Below the pieces are notes generated by a model. The model ran no database searches. It saw only the letters and a program-made list of their open reading frames with translations, and was not told where the DNA came from. A DNA stretch of 40,677 nucleotides from Clostridiales bacterium (GTDB lineage Bacteria; Bacillota; Clostridia; Oscillospirales; Oscillospiraceae), in NCBI GenBank assembly GCA_004558115.1, contig SFDT01000014.1, positions 1-40,677 on the forward strand. The letters are read 5' to 3'. This document shows, in pieces, positions 7,541 through 16,783 of this stretch. Both the position numbers and the translations under genes were made by a program. Numbering within the stretch: position 1 is the stretch's first letter; the number at the start of each line of letters is the position of its first letter.

Positions 7541-8728
7541 TTAAGGCAGGAACAGCCGCGCGGACTCCGACGCCACCAGCAGCGCGGAGCCGTCGGTGCG
7601 CACCAGCGCCTCCTTGGCGTAGCCGGTGCCCTTCAATGTTGCATATGCCTGGAGGTCGGGATTATAGACCACCAGACTGTCCGTGTACAGCACGGCGACA
7701 TACCGGCCCGCGGCGGAAACGCTGAGGACCTCCTCATGGACATCCAGGGAAGCAAGTTCCTCCCCATCGGTCCCCACCGTCACCAGACGGCCCACGCTGC
7801 CGGACTGGTAGCGGTTCAGCAGCAGCACCGTGTATCCGTCGCCGCCGCAGTCATATTCCCGCAGGTAGGCACCGCCGTAGGAATACTCCCCGGCGATCTG
7901 GCCGGCGGTATCCGCAATGGTCAGCTTGTTGTCGGAAACCGTCACCAGTTTCCCGCTCTGCTGGGTAATGCTCATGACCAGGCCGTCCCGCACGCTGTAA
8001 TTGGCCACAGGCTCCGTCTGGGTCAGGTCGTAAAGCACGATATTACTGACAAAGGTGCCGTCCTCCTGGCCCAGCGTCACCGCCGCGAGATAGGCGCAGT
8101 CATCCGTCACACAGGCGTCAGACACAAAGCGGCGGGAGGAGTTGAAGTCAAACACCTTTTCCATCTTGGCGTTATAGACGGACACGCAGGCTTTGTAGTT
8201 CTGCTTTTCCGCCGTCACCGCCAGCCAGCCCTTGCCATTGAGGGTGGCGGCAATGAGAGGCTCCTCCTCGTTCATCTCAAACGAGGCCACTTCCCCCTTT
8301 TCATCCAGCACATACAGCTCCCGTCCGCCCACATCGTAGGCCACGGCCCGGCCGCCGCCGGTGGCCAACGCCGGCGCCTTCATCTGGACATTGGCGGACC
8401 AGAGCTCCTCGCCTCCCTGTCCCAGCAGCTTCAGCGATGTGTCCGACAGCACCACCAGGGTGTCTCCCAGGGCGGCGAAGCGGTTGCTGGAGGAGGCGTC
8501 GTAATCGTATCCGGCGTCACCGCTGGCCTTTTCCTCCCGGCTGTACGAGAAATAACGGCGCAGTACGTCAAAACCGGTGCCGTCCCGGTAGGCCGCCACC
8601 AGCACCACCCCCAGGACCACCACCAGCGTCAGCAGGAACAGCACAATGCCCGGCAGCTTCCGCCGCTTTTTAGGCTTCTGCTCCTCGCCGTCGTCGTCAT
8701 TCCAGATGTCTTTCGTTGTATCAGCCAT
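7541..8728 (-). CDS. DUF5711 family protein: membrane anchor plus beta-propeller-like domain
   Basis: A 395-residue protein with an acidic then Lys/Arg-rich N-terminus, one membrane helix (about residues 28-47), and an exported region made of repeated short beta-strand units such as LVVLSDTSLKLLG, LYVLDEKGEV and VVYNPDLQAYATL. This pattern suggests a WD40/PQQ-like propeller. The arrangement matches DUF5711 proteins of Clostridia, whose function is unknown. Its ATG overlaps the truA stop by 8 bases, so it is translated from the truA transcript. A role outside the membrane as a scaffold or sensor is a guess. Confidence 0.75.
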   Translation of the reverse strand: MADTTKDIWNDDDGEEQKPKKRRKLPGIVLFLLTLVVVLGVVLVAAYRDGTGFDVLRRYFSYSREEKASGDAGYDYDASSSNRFAALGDTLVVLSDTSLKLLGQGGEELWSANVQMKAPALATGGGRAVAYDVGGRELYVLDEKGEVASFEMNEEEPLIAATLNGKGWLAVTAEKQNYKACVSVYNAKMEKVFDFNSSRRFVSDACVTDDCAYLAAVTLGQEDGTFVSNIVLYDLTQTEPVANYSVRDGLVMSITQQSGKLVTVSDNKLTIADTAGQIAGEYSYGGAYLREYDCGGDGYTVLLLNRYQSGSVGRLVTVGTDGEELASLDVHEEVLSVSAAGRYVAVLYTDSLVVYNPDLQAYATLKGTGYAKEALVRTDGSALLVASESARLFLP

Positions 8729-9479
8729 TGTTCAGTCGCTCATCCTCATACCAAAGTTTCGTCAGGTAAAGTCCCCCCGGCGGCACCGTGGGTCCGGCGG
8801 CGGTACGGTCCCCGCTCTCCAGAATGGCGGGGATGTCCTCCGGGGCGAATTTCCCCTCCGCCGCGTACAGCACCGTACCGGTGATGGCACGGACCATGTT
8901 ATACAAAAAACCGTTGGCGCAGACCTTCAGTTCCAAAAGGTCTCCGTTCCGGGCCACATCGCAGTAATAGATGGTGCGGACGGTGGACTTGGTCTCCGTG
9001 CCCACGGAGCGCACCGCCCGGAAATCATGAGTGCCCACGAACATATGGGCCGCCCGGTTCAAAAATTCCTCGTCCAGGCGCTTGGGGTAAAAATAGGCCC
9101 GGTTGACATAAAACGGATTTTTAAACCGGGAGTTGTAGATGCGGTAGGTGTATTCCTTTTTCAGGCAGGAGCCGATGGCGTTGAAGTCCTCCGCCACCTC
9201 ATAGGCCTCCTTCACGGCGATGTCCTCCGGCGTATGGGTATTGACGGCGAAGGGCAGCCGCTCCACGGGAATGCGGCTCTCCGTACGGAAATTGGCGATG
9301 TAATGCTCCGCATGGACGCCGGCGTCGGTGCGGCCGCAGCCGGTGAGGTGCACCGGAGCGCCGGTGATCTGCTCCAGGGCCTTTTGCAGTGTCTCGCAGA
9401 CGGTGACGGCGTTTTTCTGCACCTGCCAGCCGTGATAGGCGGTGCCGTTGTACATCAGTTTCAAGGCGATATTGCGCAT
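8721..9479 (-). CDS. truA: tRNA pseudouridine(38-40) synthase TruA
   Basis: Converts uridines 38-40 of the tRNA anticodon arm to pseudouridine in the cytoplasm. The 252 residues match the usual size. The catalytic Asp52 sits in the signature GCGRTDAGVHA, and the later family blocks FRAVRSVG and GNGFLYNMVR-like (CANGFLYNMVRAITG) are present. An AAGGAG ribosome binding site lies 11 bases upstream. In many Firmicutes truA directly follows ecfA1-ecfA2-ecfT. Here two paralogous genes separate ecfT from truA, and a relic of the truA start also occurs at about 10400-10433. Confidence 0.95.
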   Translation of the reverse strand: MRNIALKLMYNGTAYHGWQVQKNAVTVCETLQKALEQITGAPVHLTGCGRTDAGVHAEHYIANFRTESRIPVERLPFAVNTHTPEDIAVKEAYEVAEDFNAIGSCLKKEYTYRIYNSRFKNPFYVNRAYFYPKRLDEEFLNRAAHMFVGTHDFRAVRSVGTETKSTVRTIYYCDVARNGDLLELKVCANGFLYNMVRAITGTVLYAAEGKFAPEDIPAILESGDRTAAGPTVPPGGLYLTKLWYEDERLNNG

Positions 9480-9494
9480 AGTCGATAAAACTCC

Positions 9495-10280
9495 TTATTC
9501 CGGCCAAGTAAGCACGGGATAGCTGTCTTGCTTGCGTTCCGGGACTTCCTCTACTTTACCGCTGGTCGTGATCTTCCACCGGCCGGTGGTGAATTCATAC
9601 GCCACACCGTCGGCATCCTGACACAAGAGCGTGATCCGCACGGTGTCCTCTGCCTTGCAGGGCACCTCCAGGTCCCCGGTGCTGTAAAGACCGCTGTCCG
9701 GGTCCCATTCTCCCGGGACCGCCCGCACCAAGGCGCCGCCGCAGTAGCCTCTCAGTTCCACCGCGCCACTGCCGCCTTCCATACCTGCCACATTCAAATC
9801 ATAGACCCGCGTGGTCAGTGCGCCATTATGTAAACCCAACGAGCCCTCTTGATACTTCGGTCCAACCCGCCAGCATCTCTGGACCCGCACCGGCAGAAGG
9901 CTGAAAATATCCTCATAGGTACGCAGAGTTTCCCGCCTTGTGGTGCCGTCCCGGGTGATGATAGCCTCCACAGCGCACGCTCCCCGCTGGTCCAGGGGGA
10001 ACGACAAGCGGCCCGTATAATGGCCGTCGCCCTCTACGGCCAGCTCTGTTGTGTCTGTATTCTCCCCCATCGTGGTCTCTACGGAAACGACCGTGTCCTT
10101 GCTGTCCTCCCGCAGCGTCAGCGTCAAGTCCGCCTCCAACGCATGGGTGGACGCATTCACACGCACCGGCTCCAAGTCAATGTCCGCTATCGGTTTTCTG
10201 GCCTCGTTCCACTTCAGAAGCCCCATCCCCAAAGCTAGGAGCAAGGTCCCACTCAGCAGCACGATCAAAGACTTTTTCAT
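9495..10280 (-). CDS. Exported or membrane-anchored protein of unknown function, paralogue of the next upstream gene
   Basis: I do not recognise a named family. I chose the ATG at 10278-10280 because AAAGGAGGT lies 8 bases upstream; a longer in-frame ORF lacks a good site. The 261-residue product begins MKKSLIVLLSGTLLLALGMGL, a signal peptide or anchor. The rest is soluble and beta-rich. It is related to the protein at 10423-11331: both contain LLPVR followed by a W, a (C)xDxxGxxYEFT block, and end in TWPE. The two genes sit between ecfT and truA and are separated by a duplication scar. Extracytoplasmic location is likely; the function is unknown. Confidence 0.75.
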   Translation of the reverse strand: MKKSLIVLLSGTLLLALGMGLLKWNEARKPIADIDLEPVRVNASTHALEADLTLTLREDSKDTVVSVETTMGENTDTTELAVEGDGHYTGRLSFPLDQRGACAVEAIITRDGTTRRETLRTYEDIFSLLPVRVQRCWRVGPKYQEGSLGLHNGALTTRVYDLNVAGMEGGSGAVELRGYCGGALVRAVPGEWDPDSGLYSTGDLEVPCKAEDTVRITLLCQDADGVAYEFTTGRWKITTSGKVEEVPERKQDSYPVLTWPE

Positions 10281-10339
10281 GATGAAAGACCTCCTTTTTC
10301 GTCCCTTCTCCAAAGCTCTTGTTTCAAAACGACCTCAAA

Positions 10340-10433
10340 TGCCAAACGGCACAGCAGCGGCACAGCAGCCACCACCAGCGTACCCAGGACTAAAGCGATA
10401 TGCGCATAATCGGTAAACTCCTTTACTCCGGCC
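10340..10433 (-). pseudogene. Duplication scar: truA start relic fused to an ecfT C-terminus relic
   Basis: On the minus strand, the bases following the stop of the upstream paralogue copy the start region of truA: the 3' end GGCCGGA, GGAGTTT and then ATGCGCA, with the relic ATG at 10405-10407. Right after it the sequence switches to the end of ecfT. From 10401 down, 40 of 49 bases match ecfT bases near 11414-11366, and the ecfT frame would read IALVLGTLVVAAV against IALVLGVLVVAAV in EcfT. The switch falls in a short stretch (TATCGC(C/T)TT) shared by both parents. The relic cannot encode either protein. It marks the join of a tandem duplication of the segment ecfT-end, gene X, truA-start. Confidence 0.8.
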
Positions 10434-11331
10434 AGGTGACGCGCACGCCGCCCTCCGGCCAGCGCTCCGCCGTCTGCCAGGAGGAGAGAATATCCCAGGT
10501 GTGGAGGGTGAACTCATAGCGGAGCCCATAGGAATCCCTGCAGGCAAACCGCAGCTCCACCCGGTCCCCGGCGGAGCAGGGCAGGCCTCCAAACGATTCC
10601 AGATGGGGATAGCCGGAATACGTTCCTGGCTCCTCCAGCGGCTCTGCAGGGGCCTCCACCGCAACATCTCCGTTTTTCAGCAGGCGGAACACCGGGTCCT
10701 CCGCCGTCACCCCGTCCGCAAGCGTCACGCTCCGGTGGACCAGGTACAGCCGTCCGTCGCCGGACATGTTGTATCCCATCTCGCCCCAGTTCTCCGCCAG
10801 ACGCACCGGCAGCAGTGCGTCCATGGAATCATGCCGGGCGACCTCCTGCGTGTGCCGCTCCCGGTCCTCGTAGTAAACCACCGTGAAGGCTACCGGACTT
10901 TCTTCAGCATAGGGCAACGTCAGGTCACCACAGATGGTGCCATCGGTCATTTCGTCGAAGCTGTAAGCCCCGGGCCACTGCTGGTTCTCCGCCGGGTCCA
11001 CGTCGGGCCGATGGGCAATGGCCCTGTCCACACGGATGTCCCGACCCTCCGCCGGCGTGACGGAGACCCGGACAGTCAGCTCCCGGCGGTCGGGGTCCAC
11101 GCTCACCGGCGCGACGGACCAGTCCGTCAGGGCCGATCCCTCGGGAACGGAATGCTGCAGCTCCTCCACCTGCTCCCGCAGGCCGGAAGTTTCCTGCGCC
11201 TGCTGCTCCAGCGCCGCCGTCAGCGAAGAAATCTCCGTGTTCAGCGCGTCAAGCTTCTGGCTCTGCCAGAGGACTGCCGCCAACAGGACCACGCACAGCG
11301 CCAGCGGCGCCCCATACAGCCACTTCTTCAC
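10423..11331 (-). CDS. Membrane-anchored coiled-coil protein of unknown function, paralogue of the downstream gene
   Basis: A 302-residue protein starting at a GTG (11329-11331) with AGAGGA 8 bases upstream. It has one membrane helix (about residues 4-22) and then a coiled coil (about 27-62, SQKLDALNTEISSLTAALEQQ with heptad character). The beta-rich domain shares LLPVR, CRDSYGLRYEFT and the terminal VTWPE with the protein at 9495-10280. The two differ mainly in the N-terminus: this one has the coiled coil, the other does not. It starts 14 bases after the ecfT stop, so it is probably cotranscribed with the ECF transporter. The function is unknown. Confidence 0.75.
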   Translation of the reverse strand: MKKWLYGAPLALCVVLLAAVLWQSQKLDALNTEISSLTAALEQQAQETSGLREQVEELQHSVPEGSALTDWSVAPVSVDPDRRELTVRVSVTPAEGRDIRVDRAIAHRPDVDPAENQQWPGAYSFDEMTDGTICGDLTLPYAEESPVAFTVVYYEDRERHTQEVARHDSMDALLPVRLAENWGEMGYNMSGDGRLYLVHRSVTLADGVTAEDPVFRLLKNGDVAVEAPAEPLEEPGTYSGYPHLESFGGLPCSAGDRVELRFACRDSYGLRYEFTLHTWDILSSWQTAERWPEGGVRVTWPE

Positions 11332-11345
11332 AGCAGAATCCTCTC

Positions 11346-12152
11346 TTACAGGCCCATATGGCGCAGCACCAGCACAGCGGCCACCACCAACACGCCCAGG
11401 ACCAAAGCAATATAGTCCCGCCGCTCATATTTCAAAACATGCAGCTTCGTGCGCCCCTCGCCGCCGTGGTAGCAGCGGCACTCCATGGCCACGGCCAGCT
11501 CGTCGGCCCGGCGGAAGGCGCTGATGAACAGGGGCACCAGGATGGGGATGAGGGCCTTGGCCTTCTGCATCAGGTTTCCGCTTTCAAAATCCGCGCCCCG
11601 TGCCTTCTGGGCGGACATGATCTTGTCCGTCTCCTCAATGAGGGTGGGGATGAACCGCAGGGCGATGGACATCATCATGGCCAGCTCGTGGACCGGCACA
11701 TGAAAGCGCTTCAACCCGCCCAGCAGCTGCTCCAAGCCGTCTGTCAGGCTGATGGGGCTGGTGGTGTAGGTCATGAGGAAGGTACCCATAATGAGCAGCA
11801 TGATGCGCACCACCATGAACACGGCGTTTCGAAGGCCCGTATCGGAGATCTTCAAAATGCCCCACTCCAGGAGATAGCGGTCCCCGGGGGTGAAAAACAG
11901 GTTCAAAATACCGGTGAAAATGATGATGAACAGCACCGGCTTCAAGCCCCGGACCAGGGCCTTCAGCCCCACCCGGGAGATTCGGACGCAGGCCGCCAGG
12001 CAAAGCGCCAAAATGGTGTACCCCACCACACCTCTGGCAGAGAACAGGGCAGCGATATACAGCACCACCAGCAGAATTTTCGTGCGGGGGTCCAGCTTAT
12101 GGGCCACGGTATCTCCGGGGAAATACTGGCCCAGAGTAATGTCTTTCAGCAT
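11346..12152 (-). CDS. ecfT: ECF transporter transmembrane protein EcfT
   Basis: The membrane coupling subunit of a group II energy-coupling-factor vitamin transporter. It passes ATPase movement to interchangeable S components. The 268 residues contain about five or six membrane helices and the two cytoplasmic coupling helices. The first conserved Arg motif is visible as AQKARGAD, the second as the variant AMECRCYHGG. The ATG overlaps the ecfA2 stop by 7 bases. No S component is adjacent, as is typical for the shared module. Its last codons (IALVLGVLVVAAV) recur as a relic at about 10345-10401. Confidence 0.93.
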   Translation of the reverse strand: MLKDITLGQYFPGDTVAHKLDPRTKILLVVLYIAALFSARGVVGYTILALCLAACVRISRVGLKALVRGLKPVLFIIIFTGILNLFFTPGDRYLLEWGILKISDTGLRNAVFMVVRIMLLIMGTFLMTYTTSPISLTDGLEQLLGGLKRFHVPVHELAMMMSIALRFIPTLIEETDKIMSAQKARGADFESGNLMQKAKALIPILVPLFISAFRRADELAVAMECRCYHGGEGRTKLHVLKYERRDYIALVLGVLVVAAVLVLRHMGL

Positions 12153-13012
12153 ACCGCCCCTCCCTTCCGCAGGGCCAGGAGCTGCCGCTCCAGGTCCTGC
12201 ACCGTGTATACGGCGGGGTCGATGGCAAGGCCCCGCTCCCGCAGGGCCATGGCGATGCGGGTCACCTGGGGCACGTCCAGTCCGGCGGCCAGCAGCTCCC
12301 CTCCCCGGGCAAATACCTCCGTTGGGGTGCCGCTCATGAGCACATGGGCGCTTTTCAGCACCAGGATGCGGTCCACGTTCTGGGCGATCTCGTCCATGCT
12401 GTGGCTCACCAGGATAACGGTGGTGTGCTTGTTGCGGTGGTAGTCCCGGATGTTGGCCATCAGGTTCTCCCGGCCGGCGGGGTCCAGTCCGGCGGTGGGC
12501 TCGTCCAGCACCAGCACCTGTGGCTCCATGGCGATGACGCCCGCCAGGGCCACCCGGCGCTTTTGGCCGCCAGAGAGCTCAAAGGGGGATTTTTCCAACT
12601 GGTCATCCCGGATGCCCACCAGGCGGGCGGCCTCCCGGACGCAGCAGTCCAGCTCGTCGCCCCGTTTGCCCATGTTGGCAGGGCCGAAGGCAATATCCTT
12701 GTATACGGTCTCCTCGAACAGCTGGTATTCCGGGTACTGGAACACCAGGCCCACCTGAAAGCGCACATCCCGGATCTTCTTCGGCTCCGCCCAGATGTCC
12801 TTTCCCCGCAGCAGCACCTGGCCGCTGGTGGGCTTCAGCAGTCCGTTGAGGTGCTGGATAAGGGTGGATTTACCGGAGCCGGTGTGGCCGATGATGCCTA
12901 AAAATTCGCCGCTGTACACGTCGAAGCTCATATCCTCCACGGCGCTGCGCTGGAAGGGCGTGCCGATGCCGTAGGTATGGGTCAGGTTTTTGATTTGCAG
13001 AATCGGTTCCAA
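12146..13012 (-). CDS. ecfA2: ECF transporter ATPase EcfA2
   Basis: The second ABC ATPase of the ECF module, hydrolysing ATP to drive vitamin uptake. Walker A is GHTGSGKST, the signature is LSGGQ, and Walker B is VLVLDEPTAGLD, with a switch His in VSHSMDE. I place the start at a TTG (13010-13012) because AGGAAGG lies 11 bases upstream and follows the ecfA1 stop at once. The resulting 288 residues match EcfA2 size. A longer open frame reaching 13057 lacks a site and would overlap ecfA1 by 26 bases. It is coupled to ecfT downstream by overlap. Confidence 0.93.
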   Translation of the reverse strand: MEPILQIKNLTHTYGIGTPFQRSAVEDMSFDVYSGEFLGIIGHTGSGKSTLIQHLNGLLKPTSGQVLLRGKDIWAEPKKIRDVRFQVGLVFQYPEYQLFEETVYKDIAFGPANMGKRGDELDCCVREAARLVGIRDDQLEKSPFELSGGQKRRVALAGVIAMEPQVLVLDEPTAGLDPAGRENLMANIRDYHRNKHTTVILVSHSMDEIAQNVDRILVLKSAHVLMSGTPTEVFARGGELLAAGLDVPQVTRIAMALRERGLAIDPAVYTVQDLERQLLALRKGGAVC

Positions 13013-13031
13013 ATCGTTTACGTCCTTCCTG

Positions 13032-13883
13032 TCAATTTGCCCGCAGGGCGGCGGCAATGGCGCCGGCGCACTCCTCCACGGTCAGGGCATCCAGCGGCAC
13101 GTCCAGCCCGTCCTTTTGCAGACGGTCCAGCAGGTCCACGGTGTCCGGCACCGTCAGGCCCATGGACCGCAGGGCGTCCACCTGGGTGAACACCTGCCGG
13201 GGACTTCCGTCCATGGCCACCACGCCGTCATCCATGACGATGACACGGTCCGCCTCCTCCGCCTCGTTCATGTGGTGGGTGATGAGGATAACGGTGATGC
13301 CCTTCTCCCTGTTCAGCCGGTGGACAGTGGACAGCACCTCCTGCCGGCCGATGGGGTCCAGCATGGCGGTGGCCTCGTCCAGGACGATACACGCCGGCTC
13401 CATGGCGATGACGCCGGCGATGGCGATGCGCTGCTTCTGGCCGCCGGAGAGCAGATGAGGCGCGTGGCGGACGAATTCGCTCATGCCCACGGCCTTCAGG
13501 GCGTCATCCACCCGCTTTCGGATCTCCTCCGTGGGAACGCCCAGGTTTTCCGGGGCGAAGGCCACATCCTCCTCCACCACATTGGCCACGATCTGGTTGT
13601 CCGGGTTCTGGAACACCATACCCACCCTCTGGCGGATGGCCAGCAGCAGGTTTTCGTCACAGGTGTCCATCCCCTCCACATAGACCTTGCCTCCCGCCGG
13701 CAGCAGTACGCCGTTGAAGGTCTTGGCCAGGGTGGATTTGCCGGAGCCGTTATGGCCCAGTACCACCACAAAGGAGCCCTTTTCGATCTCCAGATCCACC
13801 CCCCGCAGGGCGAAGGTCTGCTTCTCTCCCTCCTCCACCGGGTAGGCATATTTTAAAGTTTCCGTTTTGATCATTGTTGCCAT
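13032..13883 (-). CDS. ecfA1: ECF transporter ATPase EcfA1
   Basis: The first ABC ATPase of the ECF module, pairing with EcfA2 under EcfT. Walker A GHNGSGKST, Q-loop FQNPDNQ, signature LSGGQKQR and Walker B CIVLDEATAMLD are all intact; 283 residues fits the family. The start could be the ATG at 13881-13883 or a second ATG three codons later. The upstream site is only GGGAAAAGAG, weaker than elsewhere, and the gene lies 18 bases behind the methyltransferase stop, so it depends on that transcript. The order ecfA1-ecfA2-ecfT is the conserved one in Firmicutes. Confidence 0.93.
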   Translation of the reverse strand: MATMIKTETLKYAYPVEEGEKQTFALRGVDLEIEKGSFVVVLGHNGSGKSTLAKTFNGVLLPAGGKVYVEGMDTCDENLLLAIRQRVGMVFQNPDNQIVANVVEEDVAFAPENLGVPTEEIRKRVDDALKAVGMSEFVRHAPHLLSGGQKQRIAIAGVIAMEPACIVLDEATAMLDPIGRQEVLSTVHRLNREKGITVILITHHMNEAEEADRVIVMDDGVVAMDGSPRQVFTQVDALRSMGLTVPDTVDLLDRLQKDGLDVPLDALTVEECAGAIAAALRAN

Positions 13884-13901
13884 GGCGTTTCTCTTTTCCC
13901 G

Positions 13902-14765
13902 TTATTCGCTGAACCACCGGCCTGTGGCGCCGCAGGGCAGGGCCAGGCCCGTCTCCGTCACCGGGAGGCCCAGCTCGTCCCAGGTGCAGTGGCCGCCGTA
14001 CTTTTCCGCCACCAGGAGGTTCAAAAGATATCCCAGCACCGAGGGGGCCAGGCCCGTGGTGTAGGAGTTGATGAGGACAAACAACGGCTTGTCCGACAGC
14101 ACCCCGGCGCACAGCTTCACGAAGGGATACAGGTTCTCCTCCAGCTTCCACACCTCGCCGCCGGGACCACGGCCATAGCTGGGCGGGTCCATGATGATGG
14201 CGTCGTAAGTCTTGCCCCGCCGGATCTCCCGCTCCACAAATTTGGCGCAGTCATCCACGATCCAGCGGATGGGAGCGTCCTCCAGGCCGGAGAGGCGGGC
14301 GTTGTCCTTGGCCCAGGCCACCATGCCCTTGGCCGCGTCCACGTGGCACACGCTGGCGCCGGCCTTGGCGCAGGCCACCGTGGCGCCGCCGGTGTAGGCG
14401 AACAGGTTCAGCACCCGAATGGGCCGGCCGGCGGAGCGGATCTTGTCCATGACGAAGTCCCAGTTCACCGCCTGCTCCGGGAATAACCCCGTGTGCTTGA
14501 AGTTCATGGGCTTTACCTGGAAGGTCAGCTCCCCATAGTGGATCTGCCAGCTCTCCGGCAGGGCCTTTTTCTCCCAGTGGCCGCCGCCGGTCTGGGAGCG
14601 GAGATACCGGGCGTTTGCCCGCTTCCAGGCGGGATTTTTGTGAGGCGTCTCCCAGATGGCCTGGGGGTCCGGCCGCACCAGGAACTGCTTGTCCCAGCGC
14701 TCCAGCTTCTCGCCCCCGCCGCAGTCCAGAAGCTCATAATCCTGCCATTTCTCCGCGATCCACAT
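13902..14765 (-). CDS. Class I SAM-dependent methyltransferase (COG1092/RlmI-like)
   Basis: An AdoMet-dependent methyltransferase probably acting on rRNA or another nucleic acid. Motif I is LNLFAYTGGATVACAKAGA, the acidic ribose-binding residue follows in HVDAAKG, and the catalytic-type motif is DPPSYGRG. This DPPSY motif is typical of RlmI/RlmK-like enzymes, though the N-terminal PUA domain of RlmI is absent. The exact target is not shown by sequence. I chose the ATG at 14763-14765 (287 residues) because GGAGGAA sits 6 bases upstream; an in-frame ATG at 14786 lacks one. It opens the ECF operon under the promoter at 14800-14829. Confidence 0.85.
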   Translation of the reverse strand: MWIAEKWQDYELLDCGGGEKLERWDKQFLVRPDPQAIWETPHKNPAWKRANARYLRSQTGGGHWEKKALPESWQIHYGELTFQVKPMNFKHTGLFPEQAVNWDFVMDKIRSAGRPIRVLNLFAYTGGATVACAKAGASVCHVDAAKGMVAWAKDNARLSGLEDAPIRWIVDDCAKFVEREIRRGKTYDAIIMDPPSYGRGPGGEVWKLEENLYPFVKLCAGVLSDKPLFVLINSYTTGLAPSVLGYLLNLLVAEKYGGHCTWDELGLPVTETGLALPCGATGRWFSE

Positions 14766-14799
14766 AAACCGTTCCTCCGTGTACATAGTAAATCATGTT

Positions 14800-14829
14800 A
14801 TTATACCTCTGAAAAGAAGGATTCGTCAA
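14800..14829 (-). promoter_or_regulatory. Sigma-A promoter of the methyltransferase-ECF-truA run
   Basis: Minus strand: TTGACG (14824-14829), an 18-base spacer and TATAAT (14800-14805). This is one of the best consensus promoters in the window and lies about 35 bases upstream of the methyltransferase ATG. No other clear promoter is visible before the terminator at 1906, so it may drive up to twelve genes, with the hairpin at 4140 as a possible partial stop. Confidence 0.85.
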
Positions 14830-14852
14830 TCTTTTCCGGCGGAAGAAGCACA

Positions 14853-14887
14853 AGAAGGGACTGCCTCTTTCAAAGACAGTCCCTTCT
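14853..14887 (-). terminator. Terminator after the flavoprotein gene
   Basis: AGAAGGGACTG (14853-14863) pairs with CAGTCCCTTCT (14877-14887); the loop adds further partial pairing. On the minus strand it is followed by TTGTGCTTCTTCC, a moderate T-rich tail. It ends the activase operon and sits just before the promoter of the next run. Confidence 0.75.
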
Positions 14888-14894
14888 CTTGTTT

Positions 14895-15469
14895 TCAAAT
14901 GGTGCCCAGCAGCTCCCGGGCAAAGGCACGGGTCCGCGCCTCCTTGTCCGCGTCCATGAACACGGTGTCATAGCCCAGGTGCCGCTCCGCGTGGCTGCCC
15001 AGATATCGGAGGCCCGAGTGCTTGCAGTATCGGCGCATACCCTCCTCAAAAAGGTCACAGCCCTTTTCCGGCCGGTAGCCGCAGGTCATGAGCAGGGCCA
15101 TGGCCTTGCCCTGCCACAGGGACGGCCCCTTTTCCCGGCCGTAGAACTTGTTCATGCCGTACACCAGCCGGTCCAGCAGGGCTTTCATGGGCGGCGTACA
15201 GTACCAGGCGTAAATAGGGGTCGCCAGGACGATCAAATCGCTTTCCAGCACCTTGTCGAAAACGGCCTGCACATCGTCCCGCTGGCCGCAGCCGAACACC
15301 GTCCAGTCCTCCTGGCACCGGCGGCAGGCAAGACAGGGACGGATATCCCGGTCATAGAGCCAAATGGTCTCCACCTCCGCGCCGCCGGCACGCAGTTCCT
15401 CACAAAAGGGCGCCAACAGCGCGGCGGTGTTGCCGTCTTTCCGGGGACTGCCCATCAGCACCAAAACCT

Positions 15470-15473
<4 letters not shown>
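14895..15473 (-). CDS. Flavodoxin-family NAD(P)H-dependent oxidoreductase
   Basis: A 192-residue flavoprotein with the FMN phosphate loop GSPRKDGNT near the N-terminus and the flavin-binding segment ATPIYAWYCTPPMKALLDR. A CLACRRC motif follows the first beta-alpha unit at about residue 47, resembling iron-sulfur flavoproteins, so a cluster is possible but not proven. The ATG overlaps the stop of the dehydratase-like gene (4-base overlap), so it is translated from the same mRNA as the activase and may supply electrons to that system. This last point is inference from position. Confidence 0.8.
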
Positions 15474-16780
<1,307 letters not shown>

Positions 16781-16783
16781 GCC

